From Longilinea sp964536805 (GTDB lineage Bacteria; Chloroflexota; Anaerolineae; Anaerolineales; Anaerolineaceae): 64,000 nt of DNA. The notes beneath the pieces are model-generated. The model had not been told where the DNA came from. It searched no databases and saw only the letters and a program-made list of their open reading frames with translations. Of the stretch, positions 1 to 8,902 are shown piece by piece (the first letter of the stretch is position 1; each line of letters begins with the position of its first letter). The stretch lies in contig CAZHYQ010000002.1 of assembly GCA_964536805.1 (NCBI GenBank), positions 154,797-218,796 of the forward strand. The letters run 5' to 3'. Position numbers and translations under genes: made by a program.

Positions 1-4
1 TCCT

Positions 5-38
5 AAAACCCCGGCTGGTTTCCTCAGCGGGGTTTTTT
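5..38 (+). terminator. Rho-independent terminator of an upstream gene outside the window
   Basis: AAAACCCC (5-12) pairs with GGGGTTTT (29-36), and GCTG (14-17) pairs with CAGC (25-28). A T-run follows at 33-38. It would end transcription entering from the left before the RNase J gene. Confidence 0.75.
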
Positions 39-136
39 CATTCCGCACCTTACCAAATTCAGAACCGTATCACAGCCTGACTGTGTTGTATTGAACTGAT
101 TAAATTGATTTATAAAAAAGGTTAAAGAACATTATT

Positions 137-1777
137 ATGAAACAACGCAAACTTCGCGTGATTCCCCTGGGGGGTTTGGGGGAAGTGGGCCGCAATATGA
201 TGGCCTATGAATTTGACGACAAGATTCTTGTCGTCGATGCAGGGATCATGTTCCCTGAAAATGACATGCTCGGCATTGATTACATCATTCCGGATATCAC
301 CTATCTGAAACAGAACCGCGCCAAAGTGGTCGGCCTGGTAATCACTCACGGCCATGAGGATCATCTCGGCGCCGTCCACCACGTATTGGAGGAAATCCAG
401 GCGCCCATTTATGCCACCCCGCTGACCATGGGTCTGCTGGAAGCAAAACTGGCCCGCCACGGCATGGCCGCGAAAGCCGACCTGCACATCGTACACGCCG
501 GCGATACAGTGGAAATCGGTCCCTTCAAAGTCGAATTCTTCCATGTCTGCCACTCGATTCCCGATGGCGTCGGTCTCGGCATCGAAACGCCGGCCGGTTT
601 GATCGTTCATTCGGGCGATTACAAATTTGACCACACACCGGTGGATAACTGGCCGAGCGATTATGCCAAACTGGCTGAATTCAGCCAACGCGGCGTGCTG
701 GCGCTGTTCGCAGACTCTACCAATGCCGACCACCCCGGATGGACGCCCTCCGAACGTGTCATCGATGACGCTTTCAACCAGGTTTTTAGCCAGGCTGAAG
801 GGCGCATTATCATCGCCAGCTTTGCGTCACTCGTTTCGCGCATGCAGCAGGTGGCCAACGCCGCCCAGCGCTACAATCGCAAAGTGGCTTTCGTGGGAAC
901 CAGCATGCAGGATAACATGCGCATCAGCCGCAAATTGGGTTACCTGGACATCCCCGATGATTTGATGGTCACCATCGAACAAACTCGCAGCATGCCGGCC
1001 AGGGATGTTGTGATCATGTGCACCGGCACCCAGGGCGAACCATCATCCATTGTTGGCCGTCTTTCGACCGGTACCAACCGTCTCTTTGACATCGTCGCTG
1101 GCGATACAGTCGTGCTTTCCTCCCACCCCATCCCGGGCAATGAAGAAAGCGTTTACCGCACCATCAACCGCCTGTTTCAGCGCGGCGCCAACGTGATTTA
1201 CAACAACATCGCCCCGGTGCATGTCTCAGGGCATGCCAGCCAGGAGGAGATGAAACTGCTGCTGCACCTGACGCGCCCGCGCTATTTCGTCCCGATCCAC
1301 GGTGAAATCCGCCACCTCAAACAGCACGCCGCCATTGCTCAAACGGTTGGCATCCCGGCAGAGAATATCGCCACGCTCGAAAATGGCCAGGTTCTGGAAT
1401 TCGTCGACGGCGAAATGCGCATGGGCGAACGCGTACCCACCTCCTACATATTTGTGGATGGCTCAGGTGTGGGCGATGTTACTGCCGAAGTTATGCGCGA
1501 GCGCGAAGCACTTTCGCGCGACGGCATCGTGCTGGTCAACCTGCGCATGGCGCATGATGGCAACCGCCTGTTGGGCGAACCTGAAATCCTCAGCAAGGGC
1601 TTTGTCATTGCCCAGGATTCGGATGAGATCTTTACGGCTGCGCGCCGCAAGGTGACTGAGACAATTTCCCGCGCCAACGGCAGCCTGCAAAAGGATGTGG
1701 AACAGGCCGTCGGCGATTACCTCTTCAGCGAAACGCACCGCCGTCCGATGGTGTTTGTAACCGTCTCACGCTTCTAA
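137..1777 (+). CDS. rnj: Ribonuclease J (metallo-beta-lactamase family RNase)
   Basis: The 546-residue product is the usual length for RNase J, the 5'-to-3' exonuclease/endonuclease of mRNA decay and rRNA maturation in bacteria that lack or supplement RNase E. The N-terminal half is a metallo-beta-lactamase fold with the zinc motif HGHEDH at residues 71-76. A beta-CASP region follows (GTSMQDN, TGTQGEPSS, SSHPIPGNE), then the HVSGHAS motif, and a C-terminal domain ends in a conserved RRPMVFVTV-like stretch. It acts in the cytoplasm on RNA. The ATG at 137 is used because the conserved RVIPLGGLGEVGRN start of the family follows within six residues; the Shine-Dalgarno match is poor. The gene is monocistronic and lies between two terminators. 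Which paralogue (J1 or J2) it is cannot be decided from the sequence. Confidence 0.96.
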   Translation: MKQRKLRVIPLGGLGEVGRNMMAYEFDDKILVVDAGIMFPENDMLGIDYIIPDITYLKQNRAKVVGLVITHGHEDHLGAVHHVLEEIQAPIYATPLTMGLLEAKLARHGMAAKADLHIVHAGDTVEIGPFKVEFFHVCHSIPDGVGLGIETPAGLIVHSGDYKFDHTPVDNWPSDYAKLAEFSQRGVLALFADSTNADHPGWTPSERVIDDAFNQVFSQAEGRIIIASFASLVSRMQQVANAAQRYNRKVAFVGTSMQDNMRISRKLGYLDIPDDLMVTIEQTRSMPARDVVIMCTGTQGEPSSIVGRLSTGTNRLFDIVAGDTVVLSSHPIPGNEESVYRTINRLFQRGANVIYNNIAPVHVSGHASQEEMKLLLHLTRPRYFVPIHGEIRHLKQHAAIAQTVGIPAENIATLENGQVLEFVDGEMRMGERVPTSYIFVDGSGVGDVTAEVMREREALSRDGIVLVNLRMAHDGNRLLGEPEILSKGFVIAQDSDEIFTAARRKVTETISRANGSLQKDVEQAVGDYLFSETHRRPMVFVTVSRF

Positions 1778-1795
1778 CGGAAAGACTAACCACAT

Positions 1796-1833
1796 GGGTT
1801 GTTCCAGGATTCTTTCTGGAACAACCCTTTTTT
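1796..1833 (+). terminator. Rho-independent terminator after RNase J
   Basis: A perfect 12-bp stem, GGGTTGTTCCAG (1796-1807) with CTGGAACAACCC (1816-1827), has an 8-nt loop and is followed by six T residues. The T-run is only on the plus strand, so it serves rnj and not the convergent gene. Confidence 0.92.
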
Positions 1834-1914
1834 AATTATGGAGGCTGTCTTTAGGCTTTTCCAATCAAGGCGGTTGTCAACCCAGGTCGAATCAACCACC
1901 AAGGTTATAGCAGC

Positions 1915-3315
1915 TTATTCTCTTTTGATGACAACAGTCGTGAAATCATCCTGGTTCAGGTTCTCGGCGCTGTGGGCTTTGACCGCATTCCATAAGCGTG
2001 TGCAGATTTCATTTCCATTTTCCTGGCGGCGGGACTTCAAAATTTTGTTCACGGCTGACAGGCCAAATTCACTCCCGTCCGGGCTGACTGCCTCCGTAAG
2101 ACCGTCGCTGTAAAGAAGAACCAGACCGCCGCGGTCAATTCGCACCTGCTGCTGATCGATCACAATATCCGAAAATATCCCCAACGACTGGCCTTTTTGC
2201 ACCGGGATGTCAATAAAATGGTTTTCCGCATCCAGAAGGATTGGCGGAAAATGTCCGGCTCGGGAATACTGCAGAATTCCGCTTTGAAAATCAAGCACGC
2301 AGTAGAGCAGCGTTACAAACATGCCCGCCGAATTCATCGTCCGCAGATAACGGTTCACATTTTGCAATACGATGCGTTGATCATGGGTCTTGCCCGTTTC
2401 AGCCCTCACCAGGCTGAAGGTGAGCGCCATGAACAGCGCCGCCGGCAGCCCTTTGCCCGATACATCGCCGATGACAATTCCCATCCGGTTCTTATCCAAC
2501 GGGATAAAATCATAAAAATCGCCGCACACCGTGCGCGCCGGTATCATTAATGCGCCAAAATCATAACCAGGCGCGGCAGGCAGCTTTGAAGGCAGGATGC
2601 TGCGCTGCGTCTGGCGCGCAATCTCCATTTCTTCTTCCAATAACTTTAACAGACGTTGCGACTCATTGAACAAACGGGCATTCTCAAGCGAGAGGCTCAT
2701 GCTGTTGGTCAGGGCATTCAGCAGCTCAATATCGGAAGACGAAAAAGCATTTTCGATATCCAGGTTTTGCAGGCTGACAATCCCGCGAACTTCATCCCCG
2801 ACCAGCATGGGAACGCCCAGCCAGGTCTTGGGCATTTCTGTCCCTGGCACAACCCGCATCCTCGCTGCGTTTACCAGGTCCAACAAAGCGGCATGGTTGA
2901 GCATGTAGGGTTTACGCGTACGCACGATTGCCGCCCTCGAACTGTCAATCGGCTGCCAGCCTTGAATCTGCAAGTGTACGCCGCGTTCGATGGCGTAATG
3001 GTGGTAGATCCGGTCGGTCTGCGGATCGTATTGCGAAATCATCACCACCTGCGCATTGAAGGTATCCCGCAGCCGGTCGCCTACCATGTCATAAATGGTT
3101 TGCATATCGCATTCACAGGATAGCCCTTCCTGAACGCTGTTGATCAATGCCAATTCTGCCGAGCGGCGTTTGACCACCTCGGCATACATGCGTACAGCCA
3201 TTTTCCAATCATCCAGGTTCTCTGCTTCCATGAACCGGGCGACTGTTTCTTGAATAGGTTTATTACCGGACGGAGCATCCATTACGGGATTTGTGGGGTC
3301 GTTTTCAGGCAACAA
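1915..3315 (-). CDS. GAF-domain serine phosphatase, RsbU/SpoIIE type
   Basis: This is probably a PP2C-type Ser/Thr phosphatase acting on anti-sigma-factor antagonists in a partner-switching stress pathway. A GAF sensor domain occupies about residues 45-200 (the segment around ISQYDPQTDRIYHH, then TWLGVPMLVGDEVRGIVSLQ). A linker helix (EEEMEIARQTQRSILPSKLP) leads into a SpoIIE domain with GDFYDF, GDVSGKGLPAALFMA, YSRAGHFPPIL and LLYSDGLTEA, which hold the metal-binding aspartates. The open frame extends to an ATG at 3339, but no ribosome site precedes it. AAAAGGAG lies at 3330-3323, seven bases before an in-frame TTG at 3315, so TTG is the better start (466 residues). No partner STAS or anti-sigma gene is adjacent. 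Confidence 0.88.
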   Translation of the reverse strand: MLPENDPTNPVMDAPSGNKPIQETVARFMEAENLDDWKMAVRMYAEVVKRRSAELALINSVQEGLSCECDMQTIYDMVGDRLRDTFNAQVVMISQYDPQTDRIYHHYAIERGVHLQIQGWQPIDSSRAAIVRTRKPYMLNHAALLDLVNAARMRVVPGTEMPKTWLGVPMLVGDEVRGIVSLQNLDIENAFSSSDIELLNALTNSMSLSLENARLFNESQRLLKLLEEEMEIARQTQRSILPSKLPAAPGYDFGALMIPARTVCGDFYDFIPLDKNRMGIVIGDVSGKGLPAALFMALTFSLVRAETGKTHDQRIVLQNVNRYLRTMNSAGMFVTLLYCVLDFQSGILQYSRAGHFPPILLDAENHFIDIPVQKGQSLGIFSDIVIDQQQVRIDRGGLVLLYSDGLTEAVSPDGSEFGLSAVNKILKSRRQENGNEICTRLWNAVKAHSAENLNQDDFTTVVIKRE

Positions 3316-3492
3316 TTGGCGACTCCTTTTAATTCCCATGCCGACAAGATACCCGATGAAGCGATGCCAGTCGGAGTGTTTCGAAGAACCGGCTCATAGA
3401 TCAATCGAAGATATTGACCGGCGAAATTTCGATGCCAATATGCGTTATTTTACGTTTTTCAGGCGCATTCCGCATCCGCCTTTTGACCAGAC

Positions 3493-3528
3493 CCGCTCTC
3501 GAAATCGAAAACCTGGTGGGTTCAAATC
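3493..3528 (+). pseudogene. Degenerate tRNA-Ser(CGA)-like fragment
   Basis: Two tRNA-Ser-like blocks occur in the right order: CCGCTCTCGAAA (3493-3504), like the 5' anticodon stem and loop with anticodon CGA, and GTGGGTTCAAATC (3516-3528), like the 5' T stem and T loop. The 3' half of the anticodon stem, the long variable arm and the closing T-stem strand are missing, and no acceptor or D arm is recognisable. It cannot be a working tRNA. It lies immediately 3' of the exporter operon's last stop codon, so it may be a relic of a recombination junction. Chance resemblance is possible. Confidence 0.35.
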
Positions 3529-3533
3529 GGCCG

Positions 3534-4724
3534 CTAACGTTTGAACGTTACCTCGGCTGACATGCCCCAGCGAATTTCCGGCGGCGGATTGCTGATGCGC
3601 AGGCGCACGGTGTATTGAACGTCGCCAGATTTTTCAATAAACACCTGCCCAATGGAAATCACCTCGCCGTTCAATTCCAGCGATGGCAAAGCATCCAGGT
3701 GAATAATGGCTGACTGCCCTTCCTTGATATCGACCACCTTCAACTCGGTCAGGTCGGTTGTTTCAATTTCCCAACTGCTGGTATCAGCCAGCGTAAGCAC
3801 CGGCTGGCCGGCTGCCAGCCACACGCCCGGCAGCATGCCGTCCACCCAATCCATCACCGTTCCGGCAAAAGGCGCCATTAAATCCATGTCGTTCATAGCA
3901 TTGCTCGCTGCATTATGCTGCGCTTCGGCGGCAGCCAGCCGTTTTTCCGCCTGCGCCAACAAATTCACATCAGGGCCAGTACCCTGGTAATTCCCAAGGG
4001 TACGCTTCGCCTTGTCCAGGGCTTGTACGGCCAAAGTCAATCCGCTTTCTGCAGCATGCTGCGGATTGAGCAGGCTGTCGCGTTCATAGAGCGCCTGCTG
4101 GTAATCTTCTTTGGCGGCGTCATAACGGGTCTGAGCTGATTTACGGGTGGAATTATTCACATCCAGGTCCTGGTATTTATCCAGATTCTTCTTTGCTTCG
4201 TTCAGGTCATCATTTGCCTTCTGAAAAGCTTCTTCTTTGTCATCCAGCGCATCGCGGTATTTTTTTGTGTGGGTATCATCGTAGGCTTTCTGTGCTTCCG
4301 TCAAACGCGCCTGCGCCTGGTCCACGGCCTGTTTAGCCTGAGCCCGTGCCAGGGCGGCATCCTCATCCAGATCATTTTTCTGGCGCTGTGCCACTTCCAA
4401 TTCCAACTCTGCACTCTTCAAAGCCACTTCGGCGTTTTCACGGCTGGTCAGGCTTGCCAAAACATCCCCCGCTTTGACCGTGCCGCCCTCCGGTATCCGC
4501 CTTTCACCCAGCTTGCCGCCCACCGGGAAAGCCAACACAGCGGATTGATGCGGCACGACGCGCCCCTCAGCCAGGACGCCGGTGCTTTCCACCACAATCG
4601 GCACGGTGGTTGGCACGGCATTCTTTGTACCAAGCGAAAGCGCCGAACAGGCAGACAGGCTGGCAAGTGCAGTCACCGCCACCAACAAAATTACGACAAG
4701 GTTGTTACGAATTTTGTTCATCAT
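3534..4724 (-). CDS. Periplasmic-adaptor (HlyD/MacA-like) lipoprotein of an ABC exporter
   Basis: The 396-residue product is a membrane fusion protein that would link the FtsX-type permease to substrate outside the membrane. The N-terminus is a lipoprotein signal with lipobox LSAC and the acylated cysteine at residue 26. A barrel-sandwich half-motif (VVPHQSAVLAFPVGGKL) precedes a long charged coiled-coil hairpin (about residues 85-265, rich in A, K, D and Q). The second lipoyl half (MAPFAGTVMDWVDGMLPG) and a beta-barrel ending in RWGMSAEVTFKR follow. It is the last gene of a four-gene operon, 26 bp after the permease. A short GGTAGGTG lies just upstream of two consecutive ATG codons; the second (4721) has better spacing. 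Lipid anchoring fits a cell without a classical periplasm. Confidence 0.9.
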   Translation of the reverse strand: MMNKIRNNLVVILLVAVTALASLSACSALSLGTKNAVPTTVPIVVESTGVLAEGRVVPHQSAVLAFPVGGKLGERRIPEGGTVKAGDVLASLTSRENAEVALKSAELELEVAQRQKNDLDEDAALARAQAKQAVDQAQARLTEAQKAYDDTHTKKYRDALDDKEEAFQKANDDLNEAKKNLDKYQDLDVNNSTRKSAQTRYDAAKEDYQQALYERDSLLNPQHAAESGLTLAVQALDKAKRTLGNYQGTGPDVNLLAQAEKRLAAAEAQHNAASNAMNDMDLMAPFAGTVMDWVDGMLPGVWLAAGQPVLTLADTSSWEIETTDLTELKVVDIKEGQSAIIHLDALPSLELNGEVISIGQVFIEKSGDVQYTVRLRISNPPPEIRWGMSAEVTFKR

Positions 4725-4750
4725 TCACCTACCAGGAAAATTATCCATTC

Positions 4751-7150
4751 TTATTCGTAAGCCAGAATCTGGCGGATGGTCAAACGGGAAGCCGTACGGG
4801 CCGGCAACAAGGAGGCAATGATGGTGAAAAGGATCATCAACCCCAACCAAATGCCAATACCGGTGAAAGTAAAACTGACCGGAATCGGCCTGCCAAAGAT
4901 CGCCTCGCCAATGGCAGCCGCTAGCGCATTGCTGACCGGGATTGCTGCGAGCACGCCGGTTATCCAGCTGATCAATCCCACCACCATACCCTCCACAATG
5001 ATCATACGCTCAATTTCAAAATCAGAAGCGCCAATCGCACGCATGACTCCAATTTCACGGGTTCGTTCCATCACATTCAGGCTCATGGTGCCAGAAAGCC
5101 CAATTGTGCCCACCACGGCCATCAACACAGAGAGAAAGAGTAAAAAACCGGTCAGCGCGTTCAAGCCCTTGGCGGAATTTGTCAAAATGGATTGGCCGGC
5201 GCTGGCTTCGGCGACCTGATAACCTTGTTGTGTAAACACTTTCTCCAGCTTTTCCGCCAGAGCGGTTTGCCCGTCCAGTGTCAGGTTCCTTTCTCGCGCG
5301 ACAATGCGGAAGTCGGTTGAATGGTTCAGGCTGTGGGTCGCTTTAGCCAACGGAGAATAATGGGTAAAGGCTACCATGCCGGTATTTTTCCCGGCAAACT
5401 GGAAAAATCCCACCACCACCCAGCGTACTTCCGCTCCGGCGATTTTAATGGTCACCGTGTCGCCAATTTGGACCTGCGGATACAGCTCCATAAAGACTTC
5501 ATTGAACACAATGGCGTTTTCATCCTGCGGGTCAAGCCAGCGGCCGCGCACCAGAATCGGTTCCAACAAAGCAGAATTCTCCGGCGGCCCTTCCATCAGG
5601 ATGGCTTCGCCAGGTTGACCATCGTCCGTGATGATTTGCCCGACGGCCGCTGCCCAGCCTTCAATGGATGCCACTTCCGGCACCCCGCGGGCAATTTGTT
5701 CGATCTCATGGATCCTGTATCCCTGGTTGAAGGAAAGGTTCACATCCGCCATAAAGTAATTTCCAAGCCGGGCAATGTAGTCCGCAATGCTCGCCCGCAT
5801 GTTAAAGGTAGCTACAAACATCCCGCCGCCCAGGGTCAAGGTAATCAGAGTCAAGATCAATCGCAGGCGCTTGCGAAACACATTGCGGAGAGAAATCGCA
5901 ATCGGCCGTGACAAGTGCAGCCAGGCCAGGTGGATTGGTCGGCGGGCAGGATTTTTGACTTCTGCACTCTCGCTGCCGCTGAGCGCCTGCTGCACTGTGA
6001 GGCTTGAACCGTGCAGAATGGGTATGAGGGCGGCAGCTTGCGGAACAATCAGCGCGATGAGTGCCTGGCCCAAAACCGCTGGAAGAAACCAATGAAAGCC
6101 GCTGGAAGCATAATTCAACTGCGGCGCCAGCAGGTCTTGTTCCCAATAAGCAACCAAATGTGCCAAAGGTACAGCAAGGACAAGTCCGATGACGCTAAAA
6201 AGCAAGACAAGACATAAGTACAAGAAAATGATTTGTTGGCGCGTACCGCCGAAACTCTTTAAAACCCCGATTTGTTCAATTTGCTGATTAAGGAGCGCCG
6301 AAAGGGTGTTGATGATCAGGAAAGCACTGAGAAATAGCACCAGAAAACCCAGCAGCACCAGTATGGCCGTCATGGCGTTAATATAGAGCAAATTGGGATG
6401 TTCTGTCGAAAGCCGGACGGCCTTGCTGATGGTGGTATAACCATTCTTTCTGCATTCCTCCAGGATTGAACTGGCTGCGGCTTCAATGGCTGCCCGGTCC
6501 GATCCCGCCGTTGTGGTCAATTGCAGCGTGGTAAAACGGTCGGCAATCTTTAACCACGGCAGCGTATCCAGGGTGATGTAGCCTTGAATGGGCGCCAGGA
6601 AGAAGCCCGCTCCTCCCCGGTCGGCACCCAGAGTCTGATCCTGGACAATTCCCACCAGCTTTAATGCGCGCATTTCACCGCTGGCCAGTTTTATCCGAAC
6701 CGTGTCGCCGATTTTATACGGAGTCTCATCTGCCCGGTTTATTTCCAAAACGATCTCACGTTCCTGCGGCGGCCAGACTCCCTCCACCAATTTCACCAGG
6801 CCAATTTCCCGTTTTGAAAAATCCGGGGATGCCAACAATTTGATCGGTTTTAGTTGGGACGGGCCGGTTTCCACTCGCAAGGTTCTAATGACAACCCCTT
6901 CAGCCTGCCGGATCCCGGGCAACCTGGCGAGGTGGTCAATAAAATCCTGGTCAAAAAAGACACCCTGGATTTGAATATTGGCCGGATTGACCGCCGCATA
7001 CCCCTGCATCATATCGGAGACCATGGCCTGCCGCAAAACAAGGATCATGCCGACGGCAATCAGCCCAACAGTAATGGACGCGATAACCATCAGAGTCCGG
7101 ATGGGATTGCCGAAAAAGTCGCTCAGCACTTTGCGCGTTCGGGGTCTCAT
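4751..7150 (-). CDS. ABC exporter permease with two FtsX domains
   Basis: The 799-residue integral membrane protein has the layout of large LolE/MacB-superfamily permeases: an N-terminal membrane helix, a big extracytoplasmic region (about 45-245), three helices of a first FtsX domain (about 255-400), a second anchor helix near 430, another extracytoplasmic region, and a C-terminal FtsX domain (about 665-799). The FtsX signatures EQIGVLKSFGGTRQQI and REIGVMRAIGASDFEIERM mark the coupling helices that touch the ATPase. It overlaps the ATPase gene by 4 bp (ATGA type), so translation is coupled. The substrate cannot be read from the sequence; such systems export lipoproteins, peptides, antibiotics or lipids. 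Confidence 0.92.
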   Translation of the reverse strand: MRPRTRKVLSDFFGNPIRTLMVIASITVGLIAVGMILVLRQAMVSDMMQGYAAVNPANIQIQGVFFDQDFIDHLARLPGIRQAEGVVIRTLRVETGPSQLKPIKLLASPDFSKREIGLVKLVEGVWPPQEREIVLEINRADETPYKIGDTVRIKLASGEMRALKLVGIVQDQTLGADRGGAGFFLAPIQGYITLDTLPWLKIADRFTTLQLTTTAGSDRAAIEAAASSILEECRKNGYTTISKAVRLSTEHPNLLYINAMTAILVLLGFLVLFLSAFLIINTLSALLNQQIEQIGVLKSFGGTRQQIIFLYLCLVLLFSVIGLVLAVPLAHLVAYWEQDLLAPQLNYASSGFHWFLPAVLGQALIALIVPQAAALIPILHGSSLTVQQALSGSESAEVKNPARRPIHLAWLHLSRPIAISLRNVFRKRLRLILTLITLTLGGGMFVATFNMRASIADYIARLGNYFMADVNLSFNQGYRIHEIEQIARGVPEVASIEGWAAAVGQIITDDGQPGEAILMEGPPENSALLEPILVRGRWLDPQDENAIVFNEVFMELYPQVQIGDTVTIKIAGAEVRWVVVGFFQFAGKNTGMVAFTHYSPLAKATHSLNHSTDFRIVARERNLTLDGQTALAEKLEKVFTQQGYQVAEASAGQSILTNSAKGLNALTGFLLFLSVLMAVVGTIGLSGTMSLNVMERTREIGVMRAIGASDFEIERMIIVEGMVVGLISWITGVLAAIPVSNALAAAIGEAIFGRPIPVSFTFTGIGIWLGLMILFTIIASLLPARTASRLTIRQILAYE

Positions 7151-7911
7151 GACGTAAGCCCTTCATGCATCGTTTCCGGCACAATGATGCCGTCCGACAT
7201 ATGGATGATGCGGTCCGTGCGCCGCACCAGGTCGTCGTCGTGGGTCACCATGAGGATGGTCTTTCCCTGAGAGACCAGTTCCTGAAAAAGCTGAATGATC
7301 TCCTCCGCCGAACGAGAATCAAGATTGCCGGTGGGCTCATCTGCCACCAGGATGGGAACATCATTGGCCAATGCCCGAGCCACGGCAGCGCTTTGTTGCT
7401 GCCCGCTCGAAACTGCGCCAGGGAATTTGTCCGCCACTTTTTCCAACCCGACCCGCGCCAGCAGATGGCGCGCGCGGTCCTCCCGTTCGGCCGGCGGGAA
7501 CATGCGGCAAAAATCCATTGGCAGCATGACATTTTCGATCAATGATAAGGTTGGCAGAAGTTGAAAGAACTGAAAAACAATGCCAAGTGTGCGTCCGCGC
7601 CACTCGGAAAGTTTTCCTTCATTCAAGGCCTGCAAAGGCTGGCCAGCCACTGTCACCGCGCCGCTGGACGGGTGGTCGATCCCGGTGATCATGTTCACCA
7701 GGGTCGATTTTCCGCACCCCGACCGGCCGACGATGCCAACAAACTGTCCCTTTTCAATTTCCAGGGTCACCTGCTTGAGCACCTGCACCTCGCCGGAAGC
7801 CAGCGGAAACTTTTTATTCAGATCGCGCACTGCAATGATCGGGACGTGTTCGTCCCAACTGAAAACTGGCATCCGGTACGGGAGTCTAGGCGGCATCGGC
7901 CAGCTCTCCAT
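7147..7911 (-). CDS. ABC exporter ATP-binding protein with a degenerate signature motif
   Basis: This 254-residue ATPase of the LolD/MacB type has Walker A GRSGCGKST and Walker B ILVADEPTGNLDS followed by an H-loop (MVTHDDD). The ABC signature reads VSSGQQQSAA instead of LSGGQQQRVA: the first glycine is serine and the conserved arginine is serine. The partner encoded just upstream keeps an intact signature, so a heterodimer with one weakened ATP site is plausible. The N-terminal 25 residues before VPIIAVRDLNKKF are not part of the fold, and a later ATG (MPVFSW) may be the true start. It overlaps both neighbours, the upstream ATPase gene by 26 bp. Confidence 0.92.
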   Translation of the reverse strand: MESWPMPPRLPYRMPVFSWDEHVPIIAVRDLNKKFPLASGEVQVLKQVTLEIEKGQFVGIVGRSGCGKSTLVNMITGIDHPSSGAVTVAGQPLQALNEGKLSEWRGRTLGIVFQFFQLLPTLSLIENVMLPMDFCRMFPPAEREDRARHLLARVGLEKVADKFPGAVSSGQQQSAAVARALANDVPILVADEPTGNLDSRSAEEIIQLFQELVSQGKTILMVTHDDDLVRRTDRIIHMSDGIIVPETMHEGLTS

Positions 7912-8584
7912 CGCGCAACAGAATCAAGCGGTGCGCCACTTTGGCAATGCCAGGGTCGTGGGTTACTAAAACGATCGTCTTGCCCTGACGAACCAACGTC
8001 AAAAAGATATCAAAAATGATTCTCGCTGTAATCGAATCGAGCCGGCCGGTTGGTTCATCCGCGACAATCAATTCCGGATCGTTTGCCAATGCTCTGGCAA
8101 TGGCCACCCGCTGTTGCTGTCCGCCCGATATTTGCGAGGGCAGTTTATGGGCATGTTCTTGCAGTTCAACCGCGCGCAGCAGATCCTCAGCACGCTTCCG
8201 GCTCGGTTTTGGTTGATAGGTATCGCATAAATCCAGCGGCAGCATCACATTTTCAATCAAGGACAGCATGGGCAACAGGTGGAATGTTTGATAGATCACC
8301 CCAACATTTTTCCCGCGCCAGCGCGAGCGCTGATCGTCGGGCATGGTATGTACCGAGACGCCGTTGACCCAGACTTCTCCAGCGGTGAGACGGTCAATGC
8401 CGGTAATCATGTTCACCAGCGTGGTTTTGCCCGCGCCTGATTTTCCTCGAATCGCCAGAAATTCGCCGGGCCTGACCTGCAACGAGATGTGGTTTAATGC
8501 CCGAAAAGGCCCGCCGGGGGTCGGATAATCCTTGCAGACGTCCTTGAGTTGAATGAGAGATGGGGTCGTCGGGTCAGGCAGCAT
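7886..8584 (-). CDS. ABC exporter ATP-binding protein
   Basis: This is a 232-residue LolD/MacB-type nucleotide-binding protein. It has Walker A GKSGAGKTT, a Q-loop in VIYQTFHLLP, the signature ISGGQQQRVAIARAL, Walker B LIVADEPTGRLDS and H-loop LVTHDPG. It is the first gene of the minus-strand operon ATPase-ATPase-permease-adaptor and is divergent from a MarR regulator 318 bp away. Two different ATPases serving one fused two-FtsX permease fit a 2 + 1 arrangement, one ATPase under each half. No strong ribosome site precedes the ATG. Confidence 0.93.
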   Translation of the reverse strand: MLPDPTTPSLIQLKDVCKDYPTPGGPFRALNHISLQVRPGEFLAIRGKSGAGKTTLVNMITGIDRLTAGEVWVNGVSVHTMPDDQRSRWRGKNVGVIYQTFHLLPMLSLIENVMLPLDLCDTYQPKPSRKRAEDLLRAVELQEHAHKLPSQISGGQQQRVAIARALANDPELIVADEPTGRLDSITARIIFDIFLTLVRQGKTIVLVTHDPGIAKVAHRLILLRDGELADAA

Positions 8585-8837
8585 TTGTGTCAGGCAGTTA
8601 ACATGGATGGCATTGTAAGGAAAGTAAACCAGGCGGGCAGTGATTGCCCCTTATTCGGTAATAGCCTTGAGTAAGAAGATCCCGTTTTATATCTGGATAC
8701 CATACGGTCTTCAGTAGAAATTATACCTCCCGGGCTGATACCCGCATATTTCAAAATCAACTCTGCAACCGGCGAGTTTGTGCCGGGGGTTAGAACAAAC
8801 CGAATGTCCGACCGCGAATAACCATGCAAAATCACTG
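8585..8837. other. Intergenic region upstream of the exporter operon
   Basis: This stretch lies between the divergent ATPase and MarR genes. On the minus strand there is a TATAAT at 8725-8720, but no good -35 at 16-18 bp, so the operon promoter is only suggested. A 98-codon open frame covering most of the stretch (8590-8886) has no family features, no ribosome site and overlaps the MarR promoter; I do not call it. Confidence 0.4.
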
Positions 8838-8866
8838 TTGACGGGCGGAGAAAAAATGAATATAGT
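8838..8866 (+). promoter_or_regulatory. Promoter of the MarR regulator gene
   Basis: TTGACG (8838-8843) and TATAGT (8861-8866) are separated by exactly 17 bp. The predicted transcript would start near 8873, about 30 bases before the ATG at 8903. Confidence 0.7.
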
Positions 8867-8879
8867 TTAGCAATAAACT
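8864..8879. promoter_or_regulatory. Probable MarR autoregulatory operator
   Basis: AGTTTA (8864-8869) and TAAACT (8874-8879) form a perfect inverted repeat with a 4-bp spacer, overlapping the -10 box and start point of the marR promoter. The same half-sites recur at the next promoter (9390-9427). Confidence 0.6.
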
Positions 8880-8902
8880 TTATCACTCATCTTGAGGATG
8901 CC

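Noticed and set aside
91..116. TTGAAC and TATAAA as the rnj promoter
   Set aside because: The spacer is only 14 bp, too short for a normal promoter; other pairings are no better.
122..733. 203-codon minus-strand open frame inside rnj
   Set aside because: Antisense shadow of the RNase J metallo-beta-lactamase domain; no independent evidence.
8590..8886. 98-codon minus-strand open frame between the exporter ATPase and MarR genes
   Set aside because: No family features, no ribosome site, and it overlaps the marR promoter and operator.
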